A stretch of DNA of 27,114 bases from a virus. This document shows, piece by piece, positions 1 to 6,760 of the stretch (position 1 is the stretch's first letter; the number at the start of each line of letters is the position of its first letter). Below the pieces are notes generated by a model that was not told the origin of the DNA, ran no database searches, and saw only the letters and a list, made by a program, of their open reading frames with translations. A program made the position numbers and the translations under genes. Location: the IMG/VR virus record IMGVR_UViG_3300009506_000216, positions 1 through 27,114 of that record; one strand, 5' to 3'.

Positions 1-59
1 AGCACTATGCCGGGCTCTCTGTAATAGATATATTTCTCTGCCGCTTCCGGTATCATTTT
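1..59. repeat. Direct repeat, copy 1 (methyltransferase N-terminus)
   Basis: This 59-base stretch matches 1003-1061 with two mismatches, in the same orientation and 1002 bases apart. Both mismatches fall in third codon positions (Tyr and Pro codons). The repeat encodes the shared first residues of two adjacent methyltransferases. It may extend further left, outside the window. Confidence 0.9.
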
Positions 60-68
60 ACTATCCAT
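1..68 (-). CDS. DNA methyltransferase, second copy (N-terminus only, runs off window)
   Basis: Only the first 22 codons are visible; the gene continues beyond base 1. From the ATG at 68 the protein reads MDSK followed by MIPEAAEKYIYYREPGIVL, and that second part is the same amino-acid sequence as the start of the methyltransferase at 78-1058. The two DNA stretches differ at only two sites, both synonymous. The start lies 9 bases after the stop of the upstream methyltransferase, so both are in one transcript. Translation could begin at the ATG at 68 or at the ATG at 56; neither has a clear Shine-Dalgarno site. The inference is a tandem duplicate of the methyltransferase. Whether the rest is homologous, intact or of a different specificity cannot be seen here. 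Confidence 0.7.
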   Translation of the reverse strand, partial: MDSKMIPEAAEKYIYYREPGIV

Positions 69-77
69 CTGTTTATT

Positions 78-1058
78 TTAAAGTAAAATCCCCTGACGGC
101 CTATCCTGTCAGGTGATAGTTCAAGATATTCTTTATTAAGCTCTATTCCTATATATCGCCTTTTAAATTTCTTGCAGACGTGGCCGACCGTTGATGAGCC
201 GCTAAAGGGGTCTATGACTATATCCCCCTCCTTGGTTCCAGCCAGTATGCAGGGCTCTATAAGCTCGGGCGGAAAAACCGCGAAATGAGCGCCTTTATAT
301 GGCTTTGTTGCAATTGTCCATACATCACGGCGATTGCGTGTTTTGGGTATACCGTCAATTTTTAATTTTTCAGCATATCTACCATTAAACCCCGCATGTC
401 TCCTAGAATGGCCGCGCTTTTTATCTTTTCCCTTATCAGTAAATTTCTTCATATCTGTCGATTTGGCATCTTCTTTTATAGCTTCACTATCATAATAATA
501 TTTTTCCGCTTTACTCATAAGGAAAATATATTCATGCGCCCTGGTAGGTCTGTCAGTGACACTCTCAGGCATGGGATTAGGCTTGTGCCAGATGATATCG
601 GAGCGCAGATACCAGCCCGCCGCTTGAAGAGCGAAAGCCACGCGCCAAGGAATGCCCACCAAGTCCTTTGGCTTGCCGTAAGTTTGTATATGACGTTTGT
701 CTTTTACGTCTCTAGCTAGTTGATTGTAATTGCCCCCTCGGTTCCCCAAACATTTATGAGTTGATTGTGGAGTATAACTATCCCCCAAATTAAGCCAAAG
801 CGTACCGTCTGATTTCATAACCCGTTTAATTGAATCAAACACTGAAATCATAATTCCTACATATTCATCCGGCATTTTCTCTAATCCTATTTGCTCGGAT
901 ATTCCATAATCACGCAATCCCCAATAAGGAGGGCTTGTCACACAACACTGTATTGTCTCGGGCTCAAGCAGCGGCAGAATGTCCCGGCAGTCCCCATACA
1001 AGAGCACTATGCCGGGCTCTCTATAATAGATATATTTCTCTGCCGCTTCGGGTATCAT
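78..1058 (-). CDS. Beta-class DNA methyltransferase (N4-cytosine or N6-adenine)
   Basis: A SAM-dependent methyltransferase acting on an exocyclic amino group of DNA, about 326 aa. Numbered from the ATG at 1058, the catalytic motif IV TSPPYW lies at residues 41-46, followed by GLRDYG. The SAM-binding motif I, DPFSGSSTVG, lies near the C-terminus (283-292) and is followed by YIGIELNKEYLE. Motif IV before motif I, with the target-recognition region between them, is the beta-class order. The SPPY form is common in N4-cytosine enzymes but does not exclude N6-adenine. I chose the ATG at 1058 because it overlaps the preceding TGA as ATGA and has GGAAAG just upstream; a TTG at 1076 would add six residues. 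No restriction endonuclease is visible nearby, so a solitary phage enzyme for protection against host restriction or for regulation is the likely role. Confidence 0.9.
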   Translation of the reverse strand: MIPEAAEKYIYYREPGIVLLYGDCRDILPLLEPETIQCCVTSPPYWGLRDYGISEQIGLEKMPDEYVGIMISVFDSIKRVMKSDGTLWLNLGDSYTPQSTHKCLGNRGGNYNQLARDVKDKRHIQTYGKPKDLVGIPWRVAFALQAAGWYLRSDIIWHKPNPMPESVTDRPTRAHEYIFLMSKAEKYYYDSEAIKEDAKSTDMKKFTDKGKDKKRGHSRRHAGFNGRYAEKLKIDGIPKTRNRRDVWTIATKPYKGAHFAVFPPELIEPCILAGTKEGDIVIDPFSGSSTVGHVCKKFKRRYIGIELNKEYLELSPDRIGRQGILL

Positions 1059-1061
1059 TTT
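1003..1061. repeat. Direct repeat, copy 2 (methyltransferase N-terminus)
   Basis: Partner of 1-59, with 57 of 59 bases identical. Similarity breaks down upstream of the ATG at 1058, where the two copies have different preceding codons. The homology therefore begins at about the start codon of the coding sequence. Confidence 0.9.
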
Positions 1062-1336
1062 TCTTTCCGGCCCCAAATTCTATTGAATTCTTTTTGAGTA
1101 ACCCAATAAACCTCGTTATCAATAAGTGCTGCCCGGAGTTCAGGCGATGGAGGCTTGATTCTGCAAGGTGTAAGTTCACCGCTTGCAGCCTTTCCCCATC
1201 CCGTCGATGCTTTCAGCCTGTATAACCAGCCGTTATAACCTACCATGAGGTCGCCGGGCTCGGCAGTCATATCAAACGGGCTATATAAACTTACCCTGGT
1301 ATTTTTTCTTTTCCTGTATTTTATTCTAATTTCCAT
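1055..1336 (-). CDS. Hypothetical protein, 93 aa, between primase and methyltransferase
   Basis: I do not recognise this small basic protein. The ATG at 1336 lies one base after the primase stop (TGATATGG), and its stop overlaps the methyltransferase start as ATGA, so it is translationally coupled on both sides. An extended reading from 1399 would overlap the primase by about 60 bases in another frame and is less likely. The sequence has an N-terminal cluster of Lys and Arg (IKYRKRKN), then a predicted beta-rich middle (LMVGYNGWLYRLK) and a Trp-containing C-terminus (EVYWVTQKEFNRIW). The basic start would suit nucleic-acid binding, but that is only an inference. Confidence 0.7.
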   Translation of the reverse strand: MEIRIKYRKRKNTRVSLYSPFDMTAEPGDLMVGYNGWLYRLKASTGWGKAASGELTPCRIKPPSPELRAALIDNEVYWVTQKEFNRIWGRKEK

Positions 1337-1337
1337 A

Positions 1338-3893
1338 TCAGAACGGTTCCGGCGCGTCCTGCTTTTGCAGGCAGTCCTCGCACATGAAACGCCTTTCATC
1401 CTTGAGCCCCGGTACTAAACTGACCTTTTCCACTACCCTTTGGCAGATATTGCAGAAACGGCCCTCCAGCTTCCATATGCGCCGCTGTCTGCCGTCCATG
1501 TAGGCCCGCGATGGCTTGTATCCCCGGCTTTCAAGAATGCGCGTAAACTCGGATTGAAAGCGCGGCGGCCATTTGTGCATGTGTTGCTCGCTCATATTGA
1601 ATATGTTTGATGCCGCCTTAACCATGCTGATAATAACCGGATCGCCCGGCATTGCCCTATCTTCGGTTTCCTCGATGTACTTCATAATCGAATCAAGGAA
1701 AGCGGGCTTGACGCGCTTTTCCTCTCTCAGATAGTTCATGAAGTGTATAAGCTCGCCGCTTACCAGCAATTCCTTGATTAGCGTTTTTTCCTTTAGCACC
1801 TGGCGGGCCTTGGTGCGATAGTAGACATAAAGCCGCTTGACAAGTTCCTTTTTATCGAAAAGCTCATTGTCAACATAGCTGATACGCACGGGCCAGAATC
1901 GCCGGTTGCCCGTTGTGTCCCTGAGATACTCGCGCTCGTTTGTAGTGCCTATGAATGATATAGTACGCGGCGAGCGGTAAGTGTTTTCGGAATACAGGCG
2001 GCGCATTTCGTCGAATGTAGCGGAGATAAACGCCTTTATCGCTTCAAGCTCCGTGCGCTTTAGGCCCGCAAGCTCTCCGAGTTCGCCTATCAGCTTGCCC
2101 CTTATCTTCGCCAGCGTGTCGCGGGACGTGGTTAATTGAAGCTCTGCCATATCAACGTAATATTTATGTGGCTCAAGGCTCAGGAAATAGCAAAGCCTTG
2201 TCTTTCCTATGCCCTGGTCGCCTTCGAGTATGGGCACGATATCTGCCGGGGGGATTTCGTCAATCTTGCCGTGTATGATGCATTCTATTTTCAAAAACAT
2301 TTTCAGGAAATATTTATCGAATAGCTCGTAATAATAGCCGTGGATTTCATCATAGTTCAGATATTCCTCCTCAAGCGAAAACCTCAAATGCCCAAGGATT
2401 GAGGCAAGCGGGTTGTCCTTGAATTCCGGGGCCGCGCCCGCGAATATCTCATATTCAAGCTCGTTAAGGAATATCTCTAGCGAATTGAAATTGTTTCTGT
2501 AGGCGATGCTTTTGAGCATATCATTGCGCTGGGTCTTGTTAGGCGCTATGCCGTAATGCCTCTGGCAATATTGCCAGACGTGGTTATCAAGTTCGTCAAG
2601 CTCCTTGTACCTGTCGGAAAATTTGATATCATTCGTGGCCGTATCATAGGCAACAAGGTACGAAAAGAGAGGGTCCGCTTCGGTTATGTGCAGGAAATTT
2701 CCGTCAACCTTTTTCGGCAGGCCGTCACGGTTTGAATCAAGTTCCGATAGCGTTTTAAGAATGCTTGAGGGCTCGGGCTTTTCCAATACAGTGAATTTTC
2801 TTACGTCCCTGAAATCCGGCAGCGCGGCGGGCTCAATGTCCTCGAGCCCCGCAAGTTTCCGCGCGTCCTCAAGCGTTATTGCATTGTCAGGGTCCAGTAC
2901 AAACTTTAGCGGGTCGCCGCCGTCCTTTACATAGTCCGCGATATCGTATCCATGCTTGGTTTCCTTGTTCCCCGGATGCTCGGCCGCGCGCAGGATCGTA
3001 AAATCAGCCTTGCCCTGCAATTCCGCCCCTAGATAATAGGCCGCCTTGTATCCGCCGCGCTCCTGCTGTACGTTCAGGCTGTCATTATCGGGCCATATAT
3101 AGACCTTGCGGCCATAGAGGGCGCGAACGTCCGTTAAGGTTATGCCGTTAGTCCCGCCGGGCCAGGTAGTCAGGATGAATCTGTCGGAAAGCCCCGGATA
3201 CTCAACCGAAGCGCATTTACAGCCCTCAACCACGAGCGCGGGCTTTTGGGGTTCGGCCGTCAGTTTGTGCAGATTAAAAAGTATGCGCTTCTTTTCGATA
3301 ATGGTAAAGGGGATTCCCATTTTCCATTTGCCGTTTCTGGCATAGTAAATGGGCAATACCTGTTTTTTGGATTTCCCCTTTTCCTGCTTTTCAAATCTCA
3401 CATCGCAATAGGCGACGTTTCCCTTGGCATCGTGATAGCGCCAGGCGGCAACGGGCTTGCCGTAATTGTCCTCCCACCACTTGCGCTCAAGGGCCTTTAT
3501 GAGATTGAAAAGCGCTTTTTCGGGAATGGGCATCTGCGGCTTTGCCTTGCGGCCCGAGCTGCCCGACTTCTGCCCTTTATCCTGCCCTTTCTTCTGGCCG
3601 CCTGTTTTCACGGCATCGGGCGCGTATCTTTCGCTTAAATACTTGCAGGCCTCTTGGAATTCAACTCCCTTGAATATCTCTATAAAACGTATGACATCGC
3701 CGCCCTGGCCGCACCCCTTGCAATGCCATACATTTTTGTCCTCGTCAATGGTAAGGGAAGGGTTTTTATCAGGGTGCAAGGGGCAAAGGACGAATTGAAT
3801 CGCGCCACGGCGTACAAATTCATTGCCGGTTTCCTTGCGAATGATGTCGGCAATTTCAAGATGCTTTAGTTTATCAATGTCATATTCAGGCAT
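1338..3893 (-). CDS. CHC2 primase / TOPRIM / VapE-type helicase fusion with C-terminal zinc ribbon
   Basis: An 851-aa phage replication protein. Residues 30-75 form a CHC2-type primase zinc finger with Cys37, His40, Cys58 and Cys61, plus the typical WHCKGCGQGGDVIRFI. Residues 218-290 look like a TOPRIM domain (VVEGCK, then IWPDND). The C-terminal half is of the virulence-associated E (VapE) type: Walker A GDQGIGKT at 558-565, a Walker B-like LIGELGEL at 601-608, and the family signature FIGTTNEREYL...TGNRRFWPV at 648-669. The last 40 residues carry two CxxC pairs (814/817 and 838/841), probably a zinc ribbon. The likely role is to make primers and unwind DNA at the phage origin. A Lys/Gly-rich linker (about 96-118) separates the zinc finger from the rest. 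The start at 3893 has no good Shine-Dalgarno site and sits 11 bases after the upstream gene. Confidence 0.92.
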   Translation of the reverse strand: MPEYDIDKLKHLEIADIIRKETGNEFVRRGAIQFVLCPLHPDKNPSLTIDEDKNVWHCKGCGQGGDVIRFIEIFKGVEFQEACKYLSERYAPDAVKTGGQKKGQDKGQKSGSSGRKAKPQMPIPEKALFNLIKALERKWWEDNYGKPVAAWRYHDAKGNVAYCDVRFEKQEKGKSKKQVLPIYYARNGKWKMGIPFTIIEKKRILFNLHKLTAEPQKPALVVEGCKCASVEYPGLSDRFILTTWPGGTNGITLTDVRALYGRKVYIWPDNDSLNVQQERGGYKAAYYLGAELQGKADFTILRAAEHPGNKETKHGYDIADYVKDGGDPLKFVLDPDNAITLEDARKLAGLEDIEPAALPDFRDVRKFTVLEKPEPSSILKTLSELDSNRDGLPKKVDGNFLHITEADPLFSYLVAYDTATNDIKFSDRYKELDELDNHVWQYCQRHYGIAPNKTQRNDMLKSIAYRNNFNSLEIFLNELEYEIFAGAAPEFKDNPLASILGHLRFSLEEEYLNYDEIHGYYYELFDKYFLKMFLKIECIIHGKIDEIPPADIVPILEGDQGIGKTRLCYFLSLEPHKYYVDMAELQLTTSRDTLAKIRGKLIGELGELAGLKRTELEAIKAFISATFDEMRRLYSENTYRSPRTISFIGTTNEREYLRDTTGNRRFWPVRISYVDNELFDKKELVKRLYVYYRTKARQVLKEKTLIKELLVSGELIHFMNYLREEKRVKPAFLDSIMKYIEETEDRAMPGDPVIISMVKAASNIFNMSEQHMHKWPPRFQSEFTRILESRGYKPSRAYMDGRQRRIWKLEGRFCNICQRVVEKVSLVPGLKDERRFMCEDCLQKQDAPEPF

Positions 3894-3904
3894 TGATGAT
3901 GTTT

Positions 3905-4171
3905 TTAATCGCCGCTTTCCTTTTCCTTTTTATCATCCTTGAAAGGCGATTCAACATCAATAGTGACAGGGTAAGTAGTGGGGCCGAAGATATGCAGATA
4001 AAGCCTGCCTGTCCTGGCGATCTCGGCCGCCTCCTCTGGCGAAACTTCCCAGCATGTGATAAGCCAGTTTTGCTCAGGATGCTTGAATACGGGCATTGTC
4101 TTAACAACGTCCGCGCATCCTTTCGGTGCGCCGAGGTATTGGTTAGCCTCTTTGAATTCTATCGGCTTCAT
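3905..4171 (-). CDS. Hypothetical protein, 88 aa
   Basis: I chose the ATG at 4171, giving MKPIEFKEANQYL, because a GGGGGA Shine-Dalgarno site lies seven bases upstream and because the longer reading from 4231 would overlap the zinc-ribbon gene. The protein has a mixed alpha/beta pattern: a helix around WEVSPEEAAEIARTG, a short strand LYLHIFG, and an acidic-basic tail (KDDKKEKESGD). I do not recognise the family with certainty. Its place between a zinc ribbon and the primase suggests an accessory early or replication protein, which is inference only. Confidence 0.75.
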   Translation of the reverse strand: MKPIEFKEANQYLGAPKGCADVVKTMPVFKHPEQNWLITCWEVSPEEAAEIARTGRLYLHIFGPTTYPVTIDVESPFKDDKKEKESGD

Positions 4172-4182
4172 TGCTTGTCCCC

Positions 4183-4338
4183 CTATTCCACGTTCAGGGC
4201 AATGCTTACAACCGTGCCGCACTCGGCGCAATTGCCCCTGTATCCGTTTGAAGCGTTTAAGTCAAGAGTAACCTCCGTGTCCTCACAAACGGGGCACTCG
4301 CAATAAATCCTGTCCTTAAATTCCCTGTCCTCTGGCAT
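4183..4338 (-). CDS. Small zinc-ribbon protein, 51 aa
   Basis: This short gene starts inside the stop codon of the ParB-like gene (TAATG, shared base 4338) and ends with TAG at 4183. It reads MPEDREFKDRIYCECPVCED and continues for 31 more residues to a second cysteine pair, NCAECGT. The CxxC (CPVC) and CxxC (CAEC) pairs, 18 residues apart, form a zinc-ribbon pattern like that of many phage or transcription-related small proteins. The overlap, the metal-ligand spacing and the absence of any competing frame support a real gene. Function beyond zinc binding is unknown; DNA or RNA binding in the early module is likely. Confidence 0.75.
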   Translation of the reverse strand: MPEDREFKDRIYCECPVCEDTEVTLDLNASNGYRGNCAECGTVVSIALNVE

Positions 4339-5171
4339 TATTCATGCGCCTTTTCGAATTTGATTCCGGCATCCTCAAGAAATGCCCGGAGTTCAACAAT
4401 CACATCGGCGATAGGGTCGGGTACGCTCTCGGCATCGTCAAAGGCCTTGAAAAGCCTTTCGATGAATGAAAGGCTTTCAGGCCCGTGCTTATCCCAGCGG
4501 ACGCGCGGGGCCTTTTCCCTTGCAACGCGCTTGGTCGCCTTTGTCTTTCCGGTTTCCTTTGCCTTGCCTATGGCCTTTTCAATGACGCTTCCGGCCTTGT
4601 CCCCGTGCTCTTTCATGGCCTCCATGGCAAAGCGGACGGAAACCTTGCCAGCCTTTAGCTGCTTGACAATCTCGGGCGGCGCGGCCAGGAGCGTTTGCAG
4701 GTTGTTCATGTGCGTTATGGATTTGCCCGTTTTCTGCCGTATCTCGTCAATGGACCACCCGAAATCAAGCAGCCTCTTTACAACAACCGCTTGTTCGATT
4801 GTTTCAAGAGGCTTGCCGCTGTTTCTGGTAAGCATTGAAAGCACATGGTCGGCCTCGTTTGAATATCTCTCCTCCAGCTTTACGGGCACGGATTTTATGT
4901 CGGCCCCCCTTGACTTTGCAAGCATTGTTGCCTCATGTCTGCAAAAGCCGTCAGTTACCCACGGTTCATTGTCAATAAAGCGGATTGTTAAAGCCTGCAA
5001 AACGCCGAGTTCCGCGATACTTCTTGCGAGCATTTCTATATGCTCTTTGAGTTCAGGAGTTTTGCCCCTGACGTTCCATTTTGGGTCGATCTTTAAATCC
5101 TCTGGCCGTAATCTGAATTCGTCCTTACGCCCGACCGCGAAATCTTTTATGCCCTTTTTCTTTCCTGCCAT
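4338..5171 (-). CDS. ParB-like DNA-binding protein
   Basis: A 277-aa protein with the ParB/Srx fold followed by a helix-turn-helix. An N-terminal segment (residues 22-32, PEDLKIDPKWNVR) leads to the ParB box variant GFCRHEA at 75-81, in the place of the usual GxRR arginine patch. A helix-turn-helix with FGWSIDEIRQKTGKSITHMNN lies at about 137-157. The C-terminal third is Lys/Arg-rich (about 203-225) and then acidic. ParB family proteins bind centromere-like sites; in phages, relatives may serve in partition of a plasmid-prophage, in transcription control or as nucleases. No ParA gene is visible, so a partition role is not supported by context. The start is preceded by GGAGGG and overlaps the upstream stop as TAATG. 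Confidence 0.85.
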   Translation of the reverse strand: MAGKKKGIKDFAVGRKDEFRLRPEDLKIDPKWNVRGKTPELKEHIEMLARSIAELGVLQALTIRFIDNEPWVTDGFCRHEATMLAKSRGADIKSVPVKLEERYSNEADHVLSMLTRNSGKPLETIEQAVVVKRLLDFGWSIDEIRQKTGKSITHMNNLQTLLAAPPEIVKQLKAGKVSVRFAMEAMKEHGDKAGSVIEKAIGKAKETGKTKATKRVAREKAPRVRWDKHGPESLSFIERLFKAFDDAESVPDPIADVIVELRAFLEDAGIKFEKAHE

Positions 5172-5362
5172 TATTCGCTGCCCTCCTTTAAAGCGTTTTT
5201 GATTTTAGTTGCCTTGCCTGGCCTGAATGAATTTACGGCCATAGAGAAAATGCCGGAATTGTCTTTGTTGAGTAGGCCTATTGAGGTAAAGCCCGTTTCC
5301 GGGTCTGTGTAGGCCTCAAGAAAAATGCCCTTGTACGATAATAAATCGCCGATTGTGTTCAT
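5171..5362 (-). CDS. Hypothetical protein, 63 aa
   Basis: An unrecognised small protein that reads MNTIGDLLSYKGIFLEAYTD and ends in a basic helix (KATKIKNALKEGSE). It lies second in the operon, after the XRE regulator, and its stop overlaps the ParB-like start (TAATG). An AAAGGG purine run precedes the ATG. Nothing resembles a HipA, RelE or HigB toxin, so I do not call it the toxin partner of the upstream regulator. Conserved spacing and coupling support a real gene. Confidence 0.65.
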   Translation of the reverse strand: MNTIGDLLSYKGIFLEAYTDPETGFTSIGLLNKDNSGIFSMAVNSFRPGKATKIKNALKEGSE

Positions 5363-5387
5363 GCCCTGCCCTTTCGCGGCTGTAAAT

Positions 5388-5410
5388 CAGGGGCCTCAGA
5401 AATGCCCCTG
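5388..5410 (-). promoter_or_regulatory. GC-rich hairpin between XRE gene and next gene
   Basis: A perfect 7-bp inverted repeat, CAGGGGC and GCCCCTG, encloses a 9-base loop in the 51-base gap after the XRE stop codon. On the transcribed (minus) strand it is followed by ATTTA rather than a run of T, so it is not a strong Rho-independent terminator. It could attenuate read-through or protect an mRNA end, but no function is shown. Confidence 0.4.
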
Positions 5411-5413
5411 TAA

Positions 5414-5623
5414 TTAACGAAAATAAACGTACAGGCGTTTTCCCATGCTGTCGGCTATCCTGATAAGGGTTTTCATGGTCACATTGGATTTGCCGCTTTC
5501 TATCCTGCTTATCTGGCCCTGGTCCAGGCCCGCTTTTGCGGCCATTTCGCGCCCGCTCATGGACGCCTTGCGGCGCTCTCGCTTAACAACTATGCCCAAA
5601 TCCAGAAGCGTTTTAATCAGCAT
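5414..5623 (-). CDS. XRE/Cro-type helix-turn-helix regulator (probably leaderless)
   Basis: A 69-aa DNA-binding protein. From the ATG at 5623 it begins MLIKTLLDLGIVVKRERRKA. A classic XRE domain covers about residues 22-60: MSGREMAAKAGLDQGQISRI forms the helix-turn-helix and is followed by ESGKSNVTMKTLIRIADSMG. The C-terminus GKRLYVYFR resembles HipB/HigA-like small regulators, but no toxin gene is adjacent. I chose the ATG at 5623 because the promoter at 5630-5658 would start transcription at that A; a TTG at 5662 would place the first 13 codons inside the promoter. As first gene of the early-type operon, it probably represses its own promoter and so acts as a lysogeny or timing switch. That role is inferred from position. 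Confidence 0.87.
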   Translation of the reverse strand: MLIKTLLDLGIVVKRERRKASMSGREMAAKAGLDQGQISRIESGKSNVTMKTLIRIADSMGKRLYVYFR

Positions 5624-5629
5624 GTCAGT

Positions 5630-5658
5630 ATTATGTATTTTATTGCATTGGATGTCAA
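5630..5658 (-). promoter_or_regulatory. Sigma70-like promoter of the XRE-ParB-primase-methyltransferase unit
   Basis: On the minus strand a perfect -35 box TTGACA (5658-5653) is separated by 17 bases from CATAAT (5635-5630), one mismatch from the -10 consensus. Transcription is expected about seven bases after the -10 box, at 5623, which is the A of the XRE start codon. The mRNA would therefore lack a 5' leader. The -35 box lies three bases beyond the T-run of the preceding terminator. Confidence 0.75.
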
Positions 5659-5660
5659 GC

Positions 5661-5701
5661 AAAAAATAAGGGGCCGAAGGCGGGCAGTTCGCCTCCGGCC
5701 C
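5661..5701 (-). terminator. Rho-independent terminator of the structural/lysis unit
   Basis: On the minus strand GGGCCG-G-AGGCG and CGCCT-T-CGGCCC form an 11-bp stem with one internal mismatch and a 7-base loop (5671-5701). The stem is followed by CTTATTTTTTG. It lies 18 bases after the stop of the last gene of the tail-fibre region and directly before the promoter of the next unit, so it separates the two transcripts. Confidence 0.85.
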
Positions 5702-5718
5702 ATGAGGCGGACGGCAGC

Positions 5719-6510
5719 CTATGGCCCGTAAATTCCGTCGAGTTCCGTTAGCCTGTTATTGTAGGCTGTCAGGGCCGCCGCCTTTGCCGCGTCAATCTCC
5801 CCCTGAGTTCCAAGCGTATCCGCCATGGTAGCGGAATGAACATACTGGTTTTCGGCCTCTATGACATAGGCCGCCTTTTCGGTTGCTTTTTCGCCTGCCG
5901 TGAGTCCCGCTATCCTTGTTGTTTCCATCGTGTCAATCTCGGCCTGGTCGGGCTCATTGAAAACGGCTTCGGCCGGTATATCGGAATCCGGTTCATCGGC
6001 GGTTATCCAGTTCATTGTGTTTGGCAGCCTGTAAACAGTTCCCTGTTTGCTGTCCGCCTGCACATGGGAGACGAAATCATCGTTAGCATCTGTATTCACT
6101 TTTACGTATTTGCCCTCTACCATGTCCGCGCTTACGAGGTCCGCCTCCGCGTCTGCCGCAAGCACTGCATCGCGGGGTTTCAGGAATATGGGATTAGCGG
6201 CCGCGTAATCGTCCTGCATCTGCCTTAGCAATGCCTGCTGCTGGGCAACAAGTGAAATCTTGTTTTGAAGCTCCTGCAGGATTTCCACCGGCAGGGTATC
6301 GGGCTTTCCCGGCGAGTACCCCTCGTTTACTAGCTGGTCTATGTAGGCGTTATATGTTTCAATGCGCACGACCAAGGTGTTATATTCCTGTGTCGCCTGC
6401 ACCGCCGCAATCGCGGCGTCCCTGGTTTCTCTCGGGTCTATTGCGGCATCAACAATGCCCCTGACAATCTTGTTTCCTGCCTTTGATGTGCGATAGTTTA
6501 TAGCTTTCAT
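5719..6510 (-). CDS. Unknown protein downstream of tail fibre (possible fibre-associated protein)
   Basis: A 263-aa protein that I do not recognise. The first 110 residues are helical and Gln/Ala-rich (for example ILQELQNKISLVAQQQALLR), which suggests a coiled coil. A middle section, about 134-170, looks beta-stranded (GKYVKVNTDANDDFVSHV). The last 60 residues are again Ala-rich and helical. A GGAGGGCAG Shine-Dalgarno site precedes the ATG at 6510. It is the last gene before the terminator and directly follows the collar-domain fibre, the usual place of a tail-fibre assembly chaperone or a fibre-attached protein. No tfa signature is seen, so that role rests on position. Confidence 0.75.
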   Translation of the reverse strand: MKAINYRTSKAGNKIVRGIVDAAIDPRETRDAAIAAVQATQEYNTLVVRIETYNAYIDQLVNEGYSPGKPDTLPVEILQELQNKISLVAQQQALLRQMQDDYAAANPIFLKPRDAVLAADAEADLVSADMVEGKYVKVNTDANDDFVSHVQADSKQGTVYRLPNTMNWITADEPDSDIPAEAVFNEPDQAEIDTMETTRIAGLTAGEKATEKAAYVIEAENQYVHSATMADTLGTQGEIDAAKAAALTAYNNRLTELDGIYGP

Positions 6511-6518
6511 CTGCCCTC

Positions 6519-6755
6519 CTAGTACCTTATCCAGACATATGCTGTTTCGTTTATGGGATACGTTTGGTCCGCAACGCGGGCGGCGCTGTAAATGCCCGAG
6601 TCCTTTACCTCGGATGAACGGCCCTGGTCCACCGCCGGAATGGCTGCATACTGCACCGTCTGGCCCGCCGTTATCTCATCCGTTGTATCGCCGTAATTTG
6701 CAACCGAGCCCGCAACGGACTGCCTGACGCCGTTCCAATGCCTGTGCCCCTGCAT
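6519..6755 (-). CDS. Tail fibre collar-domain protein, C-terminal fragment (frameshifted)
   Basis: This frame carries the end of a phage tail-collar fibre: MQGHRHWNGVRQ near the break and INETAYVWIRY at the end, matching the QGHxH and final aromatic-rich strand typical of the family. The ATG at 6755 has no Shine-Dalgarno site. Read upstream without a start, the frame encodes FGAPQLDA just before the ATG, which is the expected continuation of the collar domain in 6761-7240. It is therefore best read as the 3' part of a single gene of about 240 codons, broken by a one-base shift at the TTTT run 6778-6781. It is unlikely to be made alone. Confidence 0.7.
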   Translation of the reverse strand: MQGHRHWNGVRQSVAGSVANYGDTTDEITAGQTVQYAAIPAVDQGRSSEVKDSGIYSAARVADQTYPINETAYVWIRY

Positions 6756-6760
6756 TGCGT

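Noticed and set aside
1059-1076. TTG start for the methyltransferase at 1076
   Set aside because: The ATG at 1058 overlaps the preceding stop (ATGA), has a purine-rich site upstream, and marks where the homology to the second copy begins.
4360-5202. 280-codon open frame on the plus strand
   Set aside because: It lies opposite the ParB-like gene, has no Shine-Dalgarno site, a Ser/Leu-rich composition typical of antisense frames, and no recognisable motif.
5414-5623. XRE regulator as antitoxin of a toxin-antitoxin pair
   Set aside because: Although the C-terminus resembles HipB/HigA-type proteins, neither neighbour looks like a known toxin, and the upstream side is a terminator.
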